A DNA stretch of 64,000 nt, from the NCBI GenBank assembly GCA_921293015.1, contig OV121084.1:26102946-26166945 (forward strand). Direction: 5' to 3'. This document shows, piece after piece, positions 34,482 through 48,131 of the stretch. A program made the position numbers and the translations under genes. The notes under the pieces were generated by a model that saw nothing but the letters and a program-made list of their open reading frames with translations, was not told the origin of the DNA and did no database searches. Within the stretch, counting starts at the first letter, position 1. Each line of letters begins with the position of its first letter. Origin of the DNA: Phorcus lineatus (taxonomy: Eukaryota > Mollusca > Gastropoda > Trochida > Trochidae).

Positions 34482-35540
34482 GACAACCATGCAGTCTAAC
34501 CATTTTACAACAGCCCTTGTCAGGGCTAAACAAATATCAAAAAAGATTTCTGTTATACAATGCACAATCCCAAACCCTCCGTCTTTGTATGTTAATAAAC
34601 TAAAACGCCTACAATTTTGCGTATCTAAACTGGCACAAACAATTGCCCCACAAATATAAACATGCAGAATAGCATACGTGCACACACATGGAAACGCACA
34701 CAAGACAACCCCATGTGCACATCGAAATAGGCATGACATTTGCAAAGCTGCAATGGTCCGGCACATCTGCTTCTCTCGAAACGATTCTCAATATTACCTA
34801 GAACGGAAATCAGAGTTCAGAAAAATCATAAAGAAAACCTCTTGAATATCGAAACCGTTTCTGTAAAAAATCGGGTCACTTTTGGCGCCGCTACAGTGAT
34901 AGCATTGGAGGCTACCGTAGGTACGCGCATGCGTGACGTCGCTATGGTCACGACGTCATTTATCTGTTGATGTCACAGACGATGTAGCCAGTCTCCGGCG
35001 AAGCGCCGCCGGAGACGGACGTATTTAGGGGAGAGGCCGCCCGCGCGGTTTTGGGCTTATTTGCCGAATTTCCTGACTTCAGATGATTTAATTTACCGTT
35101 CGTCAATGCATTCCTTCTTGACGCAAATAATCACAATCACACATACAGTTTTACCACATTAATCTAAGTAAACGGATATTAAGCCGCTGTTCTAAAATGC
35201 AAGTTTTGTTAGTCTATATACTTGTGAAAACAGAACCATTTACAACCACATTTGTGCCAATCAGTTTTCAATCAGTGTCAGTTATCAAGTGTGTTACAAT
35301 CTCCTATCACTCAGTTATCAAAACACAGCCGTGGCGGTTCTGCTTATCACTGTGCCATGTTAGAGTGATTAGATTATTGTCAGGATTCAATTATCTCCAA
35401 TACACTCCACATATCTGGCATGAACAATGAGAAGAACATGTCATTCGTATGTATAAATGCAGAGACGATTTCGATGGAGGACATTATCTACCCTAGCTTT
35501 CTCCAGCAAACCTGTATTTAGAGATTCGTGCCGATTCAAC

Positions 35541-35846
35541 ATGGAAAAAGTTCAAATGTACGCAGAATTGACTCAGACAGAAACACGTTTCAAACGGGCC
35601 TGTGAACAAGTAGTTCTCCTGAATGACAAGCTTGAAGGTCTCCAACGCCGATATGACAAAGCAAGACAAGAGAATCATCGTTCATTTCGCTACAACCTCC
35701 GCCTGAAGATGGCATCTGTTGAAGGCGTACGCAATGCTTACTATGAATACGCTTGTGAAAAGGCAGAGAGGATTGCCGAGTTGAGGTACTATGTATCTGA
35801 AGAAGCCCAGTCCGACTCCGAAGGTGAAGACAGCATGGTGTACTAA
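35541..35846 (+). CDS. Copy 26 of the 101-aa gene (variant stem-loop)
   Basis: Protein identical to copy 1. The 3' stem-loop has C to T at 35891, turning the second stem pair into G-U, plus A to T at 35893 just outside the stem. A private spacer change lies at 36405. All recur in copy 40. Confidence 0.65.
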   Translation: MEKVQMYAELTQTETRFKRACEQVVLLNDKLEGLQRRYDKARQENHRSFRYNLRLKMASVEGVRNAYYEYACEKAERIAELRYYVSEEAQSDSEGEDSMVY

Positions 35847-36905
35847 GACAACCATGCAGTCTAACCATTTTACAACAGCCCTTGTCAGGGTTTAACAAAT
35901 ATCAAAAAAGATTTCTGTTATACAATGCACAATCCCAAACCCTCCGTCTTTGTATGTTAATAAACTAAAACGCCTACAATTTTGCGTATCTAAACTGGCA
36001 CAAACAATTGCCCCACAAATATAAACATGCAGAATAGCATACGTGCACACACATGGAAACGCACACAAGACAACCCCATGTGCACATCGAAATAGGCATG
36101 ACATTTGCAAAGCTGCAATGGTCCGGCACATCTGCCTCTCTCGAAACGATTCTCAATATTACCTAGAACGGAAATCAGAGTTCAGAAAAATCATAAAGAA
36201 AACCTCTTGAATATCGAAACCGTTTCTGTAAAAAATCGGGTCACTTTTGGCGCCGCTACAGTGATAGCATTGGAGGCTACCGTAGGTACGCGCATGCGTG
36301 ACGTCGCTATGGTCACGACGTCATTTATCTGTTGATGTCACAGACGATGTAGCCAGTCTCCGGCGAAGCGCCGCCGGAGACGGACGTATTTAGGGGAGAG
36401 GCCGTCCGCGCGGTTTTGGGCTTATTTGCCGAATTTCCTGACTTCAGATGATTTAATTTACCGTTCGTCAATGCATTCCTTCTTGACGCAAATAATCACA
36501 ATCACACATACAGTTTTACCACATTAATCTAAGTAAACGGATATTAAGCCGCTGTTCTAAAATGCAAGTTTTGTTAGTCTATATACTTGTGAAAACAGAA
36601 CCATTTACAACCACATTTGTGCCAATCAGTTTTCAATCAGTGTCAGTTATCAAGTGTGTTACAATCTCCTATCACTCAGTTATCAAAACACAGCCGTGGC
36701 GGTTCTGCTTATCACTGTGCCATGTTAGAGTGATTAGATTATTGTCAGGATTCAATTATCTCCAATACACTCCACATATCTGGCATGAACAATGAGAAGA
36801 ACATGTCATTCGTATGTATAAATGCAGAGACGATTTCGATGGAGGACATTATCTACCCTAGCTTTCTCCAGCAAACCTGTATTTAGAGATTCGTGCCGAT
36901 TCAAC

Positions 36906-37121
36906 ATGGAAAAAGTTCAAATGTACGCAGAATTGACTCAGACAGAAACACGTTTCAAACGGGCCTGTGAACAAGTAGTTCTCCTGAATGACAAGCTTGA
37001 AGGTCTCCAACGCCGATATGACAAAGCAAGACAAGAGAATCATCGTTCATTTCGCTACAACCTCCGCCTGAAGATGGCATCTGTTGAAGGCGTACGCAAT
37101 GCTTACTATGAATACGCTTGA
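36906..37121 (+). pseudogene. Copy 27: premature stop at codon 72
   Basis: TGT to TGA at 37119-37121 (C72 to stop) leaves 71 residues, removing the second half of helix 2 and the whole acidic tail. The remaining reading frame to 37211 is otherwise unchanged. The identical nonsense variant is in copy 41. It is a pseudogene or a shortened product. Confidence 0.8.
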
Positions 37122-38270
37122 GAAAAGGCAGAGAGGATTGCCGAGTTGAGGTACTATGTATCTGAAGAAGCCCAGTCCGACTCCGAAGGTGAAGACAGCA
37201 TGGTGTACTAAGACAACCATGCAGTCTAACCATTTTACAACAGCCCTTGTCAGGGCTAAACAAATATCAAAAAAGATTTCTGTTATACAATGCACAATCC
37301 CAAACCCTCCGTCTTTGTATGTTAATAAACTAAAACGCCTACAATTTTGCGTATCTAAACTGGCACAAACAATTGCCCCACAAATATAAACATGCAGAAT
37401 AGCATACGTGCACACACATGGAAACGCACACAAGACAACCCCATGTGCACATCGAAATAGGCATGACATTTGCAAAGCTGCAATGGTCCGGCACATCTGC
37501 CTCTCTCGAAACGATTCTCAATATTACCTAGAACGGAAATCAGAGTTCAGAAAAATCATAAAGAAAACCTCTTGAATATCGAAACCGTTTCTGTAAAAAA
37601 TCGGGTCACTTTTGGCGCCGCTACAGTGATAGCATTGGAGGCTACCGTAGGTACGCGCATGCGTGACGTCGCTATGGTCACGACGTCATTTATCTGTTGA
37701 TGTCACAGACGATGTAGCCAGTCTCCGGCGAAGCGCCGCCGGAGACGGACGTATTTAGGGGAGAGGCCGCCCGCGCGGTTTTGGGCTTATTTGCCGAATT
37801 TCCTGACTTCAGATGATTTAATTTACCGTTCGTCAATGCATTCCTTCTTGACGCAAATAATCACAATCACACATACAGTTTTACCACATTAATCTAAGTA
37901 AACGGATATTAAGCCGCTGTTCTAAAATGCAAGTTTTGTTAGTCTATATACTTGTGAAAACAGAACCATTTACAACCACATTTGTGCCAATCAGTTTTCA
38001 ATCAGTGTCAGTTATCAAGTGTGTTACAATCTCCTATCACTCAGTTATCAAAACACAGCCGTGGCGGTTCTGCTTATCACTGTGCCATGTTAGAGTGATT
38101 AGATTATTGTCAGGATTCAATTATCTCCAATACACTCCACATATCTGGCATGAACAATGAGAAGAACATGTCATTCGTATGTATAAATGCAGAGACGATT
38201 TCGATGGAGGACATTATCTACCCTAGCTTTCTCCAGCAAACCTGTATTTAGAGATTCGTGCCGATTCAAC

Positions 38271-38576
38271 ATGGAAAAAGTTCAAATGTACGCAGAATTG
38301 ACTCAGACAGAAACACGTTTCAAACGGGCCTGTGAACAAGTAGTTCTCCTGAATGACAAGCTTGAAGGTCTCCAACGCCGATATGACAAAGCAAGACAAG
38401 AGAATCATCGTTCATTTCGCTACAACCTCCGCCTGAAGATGGCATCTGTTGAAGGCGTACGCAATGCTTACTATGAATACGCTTGTGAAAAGGCAGAGAG
38501 GATTGCCGAGTTGAGGTACTATGTATCTGAAGAAGCCCAGTCCGACTCCGAAGGTGAAGACAGCATGGTGTACTAA
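38271..38576 (+). CDS. Copy 28 of the 101-aa gene
   Basis: Protein identical to copy 1. The spacer carries AATCTC (near 38932) and CTAAGG between the CREs. Confidence 0.65.
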   Translation: MEKVQMYAELTQTETRFKRACEQVVLLNDKLEGLQRRYDKARQENHRSFRYNLRLKMASVEGVRNAYYEYACEKAERIAELRYYVSEEAQSDSEGEDSMVY

Positions 38577-39635
38577 GACAACCATGCAGTCTAACCATTT
38601 TACAACAGCCCTTGTCAGGGCTAAACAAATATCAAAAAAGATTTCTGTTATACAATGCACAATCCCAAACCCTCCGTCTTTGTATGTTAATAAACTAAAA
38701 CGCCTACAATTTTGCGTATCTAAACTGGCACAAACAATTGCCCCACAAATATAAACATGCAGAATAGCATACGTGCACACACATGGAAACGCACACAAGA
38801 CAACCCCATGTGCACATCGAAATAGGCATGACATTTGCAAAGCTGCAATGGTCCGGCACATCTGCCTCTCTCGAAACGATTCTCAATATTACCTAGAACG
38901 GAAATCAGAGTTCAGAAAAATCATAAAGAAAATCTCTTGAATATCGAAACCGTTTCTGTAAAAAATCGGGTCACTTTTGGCGCCGCTACAGTGATAGCAT
39001 TGGAGGCTACCGTAGGTACGCGCATGCGTGACGTCGCTAAGGTCACGACGTCATTTATCTGTTGATGTCACAGACGATGTAGCCAGTCTCCGGCGAAGCG
39101 CCGCCGGAGACGGACGTATTTAGGGGAGAGGCCGCCCGCGCGGTTTTGGGCTTATTTGCCGAATTTCCTGACTTCAGATGATTTAATTTACCGTTCGTCA
39201 ATGCATTCCTTCTTGACGCAAATAATCACAATCACACATACAGTTTTACCACATTAATCTAAGTAAACGGATATTAAGCCGCTGTTCTAAAATGCAAGTT
39301 TTGTTAGTCTATATACTTGTGAAAACAGAACCATTTACAACCACATTTGTGCCAATCAGTTTTCAATCAGTGTCAGTTATCAAGTGTGTTACAATCTCCT
39401 ATCACTCAGTTATCAAAACACAGCCGTGGCGGTTCTGCTTATCACTGTGCCGTGTTAGAGTGATTAGATTATTGTCAGGATTCAATTATCTCCAATACAC
39501 TCCACATATCTGGCATGAACAATGAGAAGAACATGTCATTCGTATGTATAAATGCAGAGACGATTTCGATGGAGGACATTATCTACCCTAGCTTTCTCCA
39601 GCAAACCTGTATTTAGAGATTCGTGCCGATTCAAC

Positions 39636-39941
39636 ATGGAAAAAGTTCAAATGTACGCAGAATTGACTCAGACAGAAACACGTTTCAAACGGGCCTGTGA
39701 ACAAGTAGTTCTCCTGAATGACAAGCTTGAAGGTCTCCAACGCCGATATGACAAAGCAAGACAAGAGAATCATCGTTCATTTCGCTACAACCTCCGCCTG
39801 AAGATGGCATCTGTTGAAGGCGTACGCAATGCTTACTATGAATACGCTTGTGAAAAGGCAGAGAGGATTGCCGAGTTGAGGTACTATGTATCTGAAGAAG
39901 CCCAGTCCGACTCCGAAGGTGAAGACAGCATGGTGTACTAA
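39636..39941 (+). CDS. Copy 29 of the 101-aa gene
   Basis: Protein identical to copy 1; its spacer is of the left-block type (CTTCTCTC, GCCATGTT). Confidence 0.65.
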   Translation: MEKVQMYAELTQTETRFKRACEQVVLLNDKLEGLQRRYDKARQENHRSFRYNLRLKMASVEGVRNAYYEYACEKAERIAELRYYVSEEAQSDSEGEDSMVY

Positions 39942-41000
39942 GACAACCATGCAGTCTAACCATTTTACAACAGCCCTTGTCAGGGCTAAACAAATATCAA
40001 AAAAGATTTCTGTTATACAATGCACAATCCCAAACCCTCCGTCTTTGTATGTTAATAAACTAAAACGCCTACAATTTTGCGTATCTAAACTGGCACAAAC
40101 AATTGCCCCACAAATATAAACATGCAGAATAGCATACGTGCACACACATGGAAACGCACACAAGACAACCCCATGTGCACATCGAAATAGGCATGACATT
40201 TGCAAAGCTGCAATGGTCCGGCACATCTGCTTCTCTCGAAACGATTCTCAATATTACCTAGAACGGAAATCAGAGTTCAGAAAAATCATAAAGAAAACCT
40301 CTTGAATATCGAAACCGTTTCTGTAAAAAATCGGGTCACTTTTGGCGCCGCTACAGTGATAGCATTGGAGGCTACCGTAGGTACGCGCATGCGTGACGTC
40401 GCTATGGTCACGACGTCATTTATCTGTTGATGTCACAGACGATGTAGCCAGTCTCCGGCGAAGCGCCGCCGGAGACGGACGTATTTAGGGGAGAGGCCGC
40501 CCGCGCGGTTTTGGGCTTATTTGCCGAATTTCCTGACTTCAGATGATTTAATTTACCGTTCGTCAATGCATTCCTTCTTGACGCAAATAATCACAATCAC
40601 ACATACAGTTTTACCACATTAATCTAAGTAAACGGATATTAAGCCGCTGTTCTAAAATGCAAGTTTTGTTAGTCTATATACTTGTGAAAACAGAACCATT
40701 TACAACCACATTTGTGCCAATCAGTTTTCAATCAGTGTCAGTTATCAAGTGTGTTACAATCTCCTATCACTCAGTTATCAAAACACAGCCGTGGCGGTTC
40801 TGCTTATCACTGTGCCATGTTAGAGTGATTAGATTATTGTCAGGATTCAATTATCTCCAATACACTCCACATATCTGGCATGAACAATGAGAAGAACATG
40901 TCATTCGTATGTATAAATGCAGAGACGATTTCGATGGAGGACATTATCTACCCTAGCTTTCTCCAGCAAACCTGTATTTAGAGATTCGTGCCGATTCAAC

Positions 41001-41306
41001 ATGGAAAAAGTTCAAATGTACGCAGAATTGACTCAGACAGAAACACGTTTCAAACGGGCCTGTGAACAAGTAGTTCTCCTGAATGACAAGCTTGAAGGTC
41101 TCCAACGCCGATATGACAAAGCAAGACAAGAGAATCATCGTTCATTTCGCTACAACCTCCGCCTGAAGATGGCATCTGTTGAAGGCGTACGCAATGCTTA
41201 CTATGAATACGCTTGTGAAAAGGCAGAGAGGATTGCCGAGTTGAGGTACTATGTATCTGAAGAAGCCCAGTCCGACTCCGAAGGTGAAGACAGCATGGTG
41301 TACTAA
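41001..41306 (+). CDS. Copy 30 of the 101-aa gene (block A, unit 1)
   Basis: Protein identical to copy 1. First unit of the duplicated four-unit block; matches copy 34 at the AATCTC and CTAAGG markers. Confidence 0.65.
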   Translation: MEKVQMYAELTQTETRFKRACEQVVLLNDKLEGLQRRYDKARQENHRSFRYNLRLKMASVEGVRNAYYEYACEKAERIAELRYYVSEEAQSDSEGEDSMVY

Positions 41307-42365
41307 GACAACCATGCAGTCTAACCATTTTACAACAGCCCTTGTCAGGGCTAAACAAATATCAAAAAAGATTTCTGTTATACAATGCACAATCCCAAAC
41401 CCTCCGTCTTTGTATGTTAATAAACTAAAACGCCTACAATTTTGCGTATCTAAACTGGCACAAACAATTGCCCCACAAATATAAACATGCAGAATAGCAT
41501 ACGTGCACACACATGGAAACGCACACAAGACAACCCCATGTGCACATCGAAATAGGCATGACATTTGCAAAGCTGCAATGGTCCGGCACATCTGCCTCTC
41601 TCGAAACGATTCTCAATATTACCTAGAACGGAAATCAGAGTTCAGAAAAATCATAAAGAAAATCTCTTGAATATCGAAACCGTTTCTGTAAAAAATCGGG
41701 TCACTTTTGGCGCCGCTACAGTGATAGCATTGGAGGCTACCGTAGGTACGCGCATGCGTGACGTCGCTAAGGTCACGACGTCATTTATCTGTTGATGTCA
41801 CAGACGATGTAGCCAGTCTCCGGCGAAGCGCCGCCGGAGACGGACGTATTTAGGGGAGAGGCCGCCCGCGCGGTTTTGGGCTTATTTGCCGAATTTCCTG
41901 ACTTCAGATGATTTAATTTACCGTTCGTCAATGCATTCCTTCTTGACGCAAATAATCACAATCACACATACAGTTTTACCACATTAATCTAAGTAAACGG
42001 ATATTAAGCCGCTGTTCTAAAATGCAAGTTTTGTTAGTCTATATACTTGTGAAAACAGAACCATTTACAACCACATTTGTGCCAATCAGTTTTCAATCAG
42101 TGTCAGTTATCAAGTGTGTTACAATCTCCTATCACTCAGTTATCAAAACACAGCCGTGGCGGTTCTGCTTATCACTGTGCCGTGTTAGAGTGATTAGATT
42201 ATTGTCAGGATTCAATTATCTCCAATACACTCCACATATCTGGCATGAACAATGAGAAGAACATGTCATTCGTATGTATAAATGCAGAGACGATTTCGAT
42301 GGAGGACATTATCTACCCTAGCTTTCTCCAGCAAACCTGTATTTAGAGATTCGTGCCGATTCAAC

Positions 42366-42671
42366 ATGGAAAAAGTTCAAATGTACGCAGAATTGACTCA
42401 GACAGAAACACGTTTCAAACGGGCCTGTGAACAAGTAGTTCTCCTGAATGACAAGCTTGAAGGTCTCCAACGCCGATATGACAAAGCAAGACAAGAGAAT
42501 CATCGTTCATTTCGCTACAACCTCCGCCTGAAGATGGCATCTGTTGAAGGCGTACGCAATGCTTACTATGAATACGCTTGTGAAAAGGCAGAGAGGATTG
42601 CCGAGTTGAGGTACTATGTATCTGAAGAAGCCCAGTCCGACTCCGAAGGTGAAGACAGCATGGTGTACTAA
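42366..42671 (+). CDS. Copy 31 of the 101-aa gene (block A, unit 2)
   Basis: Protein identical to copy 1. Marker TTAGGCC at 43373 is shared only with copy 35. Confidence 0.65.
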   Translation: MEKVQMYAELTQTETRFKRACEQVVLLNDKLEGLQRRYDKARQENHRSFRYNLRLKMASVEGVRNAYYEYACEKAERIAELRYYVSEEAQSDSEGEDSMVY

Positions 42672-43730
42672 GACAACCATGCAGTCTAACCATTTTACAA
42701 CAGCCCTTGTCAGGGCTAAACAAATATCAAAAAAGATTTCTGTTATACAATGCACAATCCCAAACCCTCCGTCTTTGTATGTTAATAAACTAAAACGCCT
42801 ACAATTTTGCGTATCTAAACTGGCACAAACAATTGCCCCACAAATATAAACATGCAGAATAGCATACGTGCACACACATGGAAACGCACACAAGACAACC
42901 CCATGTGCACATCGAAATAGGCATGACATTTGCAAAGCTGCAATGGTCCGGCACATCTGCCTCTCTCGAAACGATTCTCAATATTACCTAGAACGGAAAT
43001 CAGAGTTCAGAAAAATCATAAAGAAAACCTCTTGAATATCGAAACCGTTTCTGTAAAAAATCGGGTCACTTTTGGCGCCGCTACAGTGATAGCATTGGAG
43101 GCTACCGTAGGTACGCGCATGCGTGACGTCGCTAAGGTCACGACGTCATTTATCTGTTGATGTCACAGACGATGTAGCCAGTCTCCGGCGAAGCGCCGCC
43201 GGAGACGGACGTATTTAGGGGAGAGGCCGCCCGCGCGGTTTTGGGCTTATTTGCCGAATTTCCTGACTTCAGATGATTTAATTTACCGTTCGTCAATGCA
43301 TTCCTTCTTGACGCAAATAATCACAATCACACATACAGTTTTACCACATTAATCTAAGTAAACGGATATTAGGCCGCTGTTCTAAAATGCAAGTTTTGTT
43401 AGTCTATATACTTGTGAAAACAGAACCATTTACAACCACATTTGTGCCAATCAGTTTTCAATCAGTGTCAGTTATCAAGTGTGTTACAATCTCCTATCAC
43501 TCAGTTATCAAAACACAGCCGTGGCGGTTCTGCTTATCACTGTGCCGTGTTAGAGTGATTAGATTATTGTCAGGATTCAATTATCTCCAATACACTCCAC
43601 ATATCTGGCATGAACAATGAGAAGAACATGTCATTCGTATGTATAAATGCAGAGACGATTTCGATGGAGGACATTATCTACCCTAGCTTTCTCCAGCAAA
43701 CCTGTATTTAGAGATTCGTGCCGATTCAAC

Positions 43731-44036
43731 ATGGAAAAAGTTCAAATGTACGCAGAATTGACTCAGACAGAAACACGTTTCAAACGGGCCTGTGAACAAG
43801 TAGTTCTCCTGAATGACAAGCTTGAAGGTCTCCAACGCCGATATGACAAAGCAAGACAAGAGAATCATCGTTCATTTCGCTACAACCTCCGCCTGAAGAT
43901 GGCATCTGTTGAAGGCGTACGCAATGCTTACTATGAATACGCTTGTGAAAAGGCAGAGAGGATTGCCGAGTTGAGGTACTATGTATCTGAAGAAGCCCAG
44001 TCCGACTCCGAAGGTGAAGACAGCATGGTTTACTAA
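43731..44036 (+). CDS. Copy 32 of the 101-aa gene (block A, unit 3)
   Basis: Protein identical to copy 1, with synonymous GTG to GTT at V100 (44030). The downstream element is CAAATAAGA (44097) and a further marker is at 44627. All three are shared only with copy 36. Confidence 0.65.
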   Translation: MEKVQMYAELTQTETRFKRACEQVVLLNDKLEGLQRRYDKARQENHRSFRYNLRLKMASVEGVRNAYYEYACEKAERIAELRYYVSEEAQSDSEGEDSMVY

Positions 44037-45095
44037 GACAACCATGCAGTCTAACCATTTTACAACAGCCCTTGTCAGGGCTAAACAAATATCAAATAAG
44101 ATTTCTGTTATACAATGCACAATCCCAAACCCTCCGTCTTTGTATGTTAATAAACTAAAACGCCTACAATTTTGCGTATCTAAACTGGCACAAACAATTG
44201 CCCCACAAATATAAACATGCAGAATAGCATACGTGCACACACATGGAAACGCACACAAGACAACCCCATGTGCACATCGAAATAGGCATGACATTTGCAA
44301 AGCTGCAATGGTCCGGCACATCTGCCTCTCTCGAAACGATTCTCAATATTACCTAGAACGGAAATCAGAGTTCAGAAAAATCATAAAGAAAACCTCTTGA
44401 ATATCGAAACCGTTTCTGTAAAAAATCGGGTCACTTTTGGCGCCGCTACAGTGATAGCATTGGAGGCTACCGTAGGTACGCGCATGCGTGACGTCGCTAT
44501 GGTCACGACGTCATTTATCTGTTGATGTCACAGACGATGTAGCCAGTCTCCGGCGAAGCGCCGCCGGAGACGGACGTATTTAGGGGAGAGGCCGCCCGCG
44601 CGGTTTTGGGCTTATTTGCCGAATTTTCTGACTTCAGATGATTTAATTTACCGTTCGTCAATGCATTCCTTCTTGACGCAAATAATCACAATCACACATA
44701 CAGTTTTACCACATTAATCTAAGTAAACGGATATTAAGCCGCTGTTCTAAAATGCAAGTTTTGTTAGTCTATATACTTGTGAAAACAGAACCATTTACAA
44801 CCACATTTGTGCCAATCAGTTTTCAATCAGTGTCAGTTATCAAGTGTGTTACAATCTCCTATCACTCAGTTATCAAAACACAGCCGTGGCGGTTCTGCTT
44901 ATCACTGTGCCGTGTTAGAGTGATTAGATTATTGTCAGGATTCAATTATCTCCAATACACTCCACATATCTGGCATGAACAATGAGAAGAACATGTCATT
45001 CGTATGTATAAATGCAGAGACGATTTCGATGGAGGACATTATCTACCCTAGCTTTCTCCAGCAAACCTGTATTTAGAGATTCGTGCCGATTCAAC

Positions 45096-45401
45096 ATGGA
45101 AAAAGTTCAAATGTACGCAGAATTGACTCAGACAGAAACACGTTTCAAACGGGCCTGTGAACAAGTAGTTCTCCTGAATGACAAGCTTGAAGGTCTCCAA
45201 CGCCGATATGACAAAGCAAGACAAGAGAATCATCGTTCATTTCGCTACAACCTCCGCCTGAAGATGGCATCTGTTGAAGGCGTACGCAATGCTTACTATG
45301 AATACGCTTGTGAAAAGGCAGAGAGGATTGCCGAGTTGAGGTACTATGTATCTGAAGAAGCCCAGTCCGACTCCGAAGGTGAAGACAGCATGGTGTACTA
45401 A
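45096..45401 (+). CDS. Copy 33 of the 101-aa gene (block A, unit 4)
   Basis: Protein identical to copy 1. Marker GCGTGG at 45966 is shared only with copy 37, the unit later hit by the LINE. Confidence 0.65.
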   Translation: MEKVQMYAELTQTETRFKRACEQVVLLNDKLEGLQRRYDKARQENHRSFRYNLRLKMASVEGVRNAYYEYACEKAERIAELRYYVSEEAQSDSEGEDSMVY

Positions 45402-46460
45402 GACAACCATGCAGTCTAACCATTTTACAACAGCCCTTGTCAGGGCTAAACAAATATCAAAAAAGATTTCTGTTATACAATGCACAATCCCAAACCCTCC
45501 GTCTTTGTATGTTAATAAACTAAAACGCCTACAATTTTGCGTATCTAAACTGGCACAAACAATTGCCCCACAAATATAAACATGCAGAATAGCATACGTG
45601 CACACACATGGAAACGCACACAAGACAACCCCATGTGCACATCGAAATAGGCATGACATTTGCAAAGCTGCAATGGTCCGGCACATCTGCCTCTCTCGAA
45701 ACGATTCTCAATATTACCTAGAACGGAAATCAGAGTTCAGAAAAATCATAAAGAAAACCTCTTGAATATCGAAACCGTTTCTGTAAAAAATCGGGTCACT
45801 TTTGGCGCCGCTACAGTGATAGCATTGGAGGCTACCGTAGGTACGCGCATGCGTGACGTCGCTATGGTCACGACGTCATTTATCTGTTGATGTCACAGAC
45901 GATGTAGCCAGTCTCCGGCGAAGCGCCGCCGGAGACGGACGTATTTAGGGGAGAGGCCGCCCGCGTGGTTTTGGGCTTATTTGCCGAATTTCCTGACTTC
46001 AGATGATTTAATTTACCGTTCGTCAATGCATTCCTTCTTGACGCAAATAATCACAATCACACATACAGTTTTACCACATTAATCTAAGTAAACGGATATT
46101 AAGCCGCTGTTCTAAAATGCAAGTTTTGTTAGTCTATATACTTGTGAAAACAGAACCATTTACAACCACATTTGTGCCAATCAGTTTTCAATCAGTGTCA
46201 GTTATCAAGTGTGTTACAATCTCCTATCACTCAGTTATCAAAACACAGCCGTGGCGGTTCTGCTTATCACTGTGCCATGTTAGAGTGATTAGATTATTGT
46301 CAGGATTCAATTATCTCCAATACACTCCACATATCTGGCATGAACAATGAGAAGAACATGTCATTCGTATGTATAAATGCAGAGACGATTTCGATGGAGG
46401 ACATTATCTACCCTAGCTTTCTCCAGCAAACCTGTATTTAGAGATTCGTGCCGATTCAAC

Positions 46461-46766
46461 ATGGAAAAAGTTCAAATGTACGCAGAATTGACTCAGACAG
46501 AAACACGTTTCAAACGGGCCTGTGAACAAGTAGTTCTCCTGAATGACAAGCTTGAAGGTCTCCAACGCCGATATGACAAAGCAAGACAAGAGAATCATCG
46601 TTCATTTCGCTACAACCTCCGCCTGAAGATGGCATCTGTTGAAGGCGTACGCAATGCTTACTATGAATACGCTTGTGAAAAGGCAGAGAGGATTGCCGAG
46701 TTGAGGTACTATGTATCTGAAGAAGCCCAGTCCGACTCCGAAGGTGAAGACAGCATGGTGTACTAA
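46461..46766 (+). CDS. Copy 34 of the 101-aa gene (block B, unit 1)
   Basis: Protein identical to copy 1; counterpart of copy 30 at 5,460 bp. Confidence 0.65.
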   Translation: MEKVQMYAELTQTETRFKRACEQVVLLNDKLEGLQRRYDKARQENHRSFRYNLRLKMASVEGVRNAYYEYACEKAERIAELRYYVSEEAQSDSEGEDSMVY

Positions 46767-47825
46767 GACAACCATGCAGTCTAACCATTTTACAACAGCC
46801 CTTGTCAGGGCTAAACAAATATCAAAAAAGATTTCTGTTATACAATGCACAATCCCAAACCCTCCGTCTTTGTATGTTAATAAACTAAAACGCCTACAAT
46901 TTTGCGTATCTAAACTGGCACAAACAATTGCCCCACAAATATAAACATGCAGAATAGCATACGTGCACACACATGGAAACGCACACAAGACAACCCCATG
47001 TGCACATCGAAATAGGCATGACATTTGCAAAGCTGCAATGGTCCGGCACATCTGCCTCTCTCGAAACGATTCTCAATATTACCTAGAACGGAAATCAGAG
47101 TTCAGAAAAATCATAAAGAAAATCTCTTGAATATCGAAACCGTTTCTGTAAAAAATCGGGTCACTTTTGGCGCCGCTACAGTGATAGCATTGGAGGCTAC
47201 CGTAGGTACGCGCATGCGTGACGTCGCTAAGGTCACGACGTCATTTATCTGTTGATGTCACAGACGATGTAGCCAGTCTCCGGCGAAGCGCCGCCGGAGA
47301 CGGACGTATTTAGGGGAGAGGCCGCCCGCGCGGTTTTGGGCTTATTTGCCGAATTTCCTGACTTCAGATGATTTAATTTACCGTTCGTCAATGCATTCCT
47401 TCTTGACGCAAATAATCACAATCACACATACAGTTTTACCACATTAATCTAAGTAAACGGATATTAAGCCGCTGTTCTAAAATGCAAGTTTTGTTAGTCT
47501 ATATACTTGTGAAAACAGAACCATTTACAACCACATTTGTGCCAATCAGTTTTCAATCAGTGTCAGTTATCAAGTGTGTTACAATCTCCTATCACTCAGT
47601 TATCAAAACACAGCCGTGGCGGTTCTGCTTATCACTGTGCCGTGTTAGAGTGATTAGATTATTGTCAGGATTCAATTATCTCCAATACACTCCACATATC
47701 TGGCATGAACAATGAGAAGAACATGTCATTCGTATGTATAAATGCAGAGACGATTTCGATGGAGGACATTATCTACCCTAGCTTTCTCCAGCAAACCTGT
47801 ATTTAGAGATTCGTGCCGATTCAAC

Positions 47826-48131
47826 ATGGAAAAAGTTCAAATGTACGCAGAATTGACTCAGACAGAAACACGTTTCAAACGGGCCTGTGAACAAGTAGTT
47901 CTCCTGAATGACAAGCTTGAAGGTCTCCAACGCCGATATGACAAAGCAAGACAAGAGAATCATCGTTCATTTCGCTACAACCTCCGCCTGAAGATGGCAT
48001 CTGTTGAAGGCGTACGCAATGCTTACTATGAATACGCTTGTGAAAAGGCAGAGAGGATTGCCGAGTTGAGGTACTATGTATCTGAAGAAGCCCAGTCCGA
48101 CTCCGAAGGTGAAGACAGCATGGTGTACTAA
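47826..48131 (+). CDS. Copy 35 of the 101-aa gene (block B, unit 2)
   Basis: Protein identical to copy 1; counterpart of copy 31, with TTAGGCC at 48833. Confidence 0.65.
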   Translation: MEKVQMYAELTQTETRFKRACEQVVLLNDKLEGLQRRYDKARQENHRSFRYNLRLKMASVEGVRNAYYEYACEKAERIAELRYYVSEEAQSDSEGEDSMVY

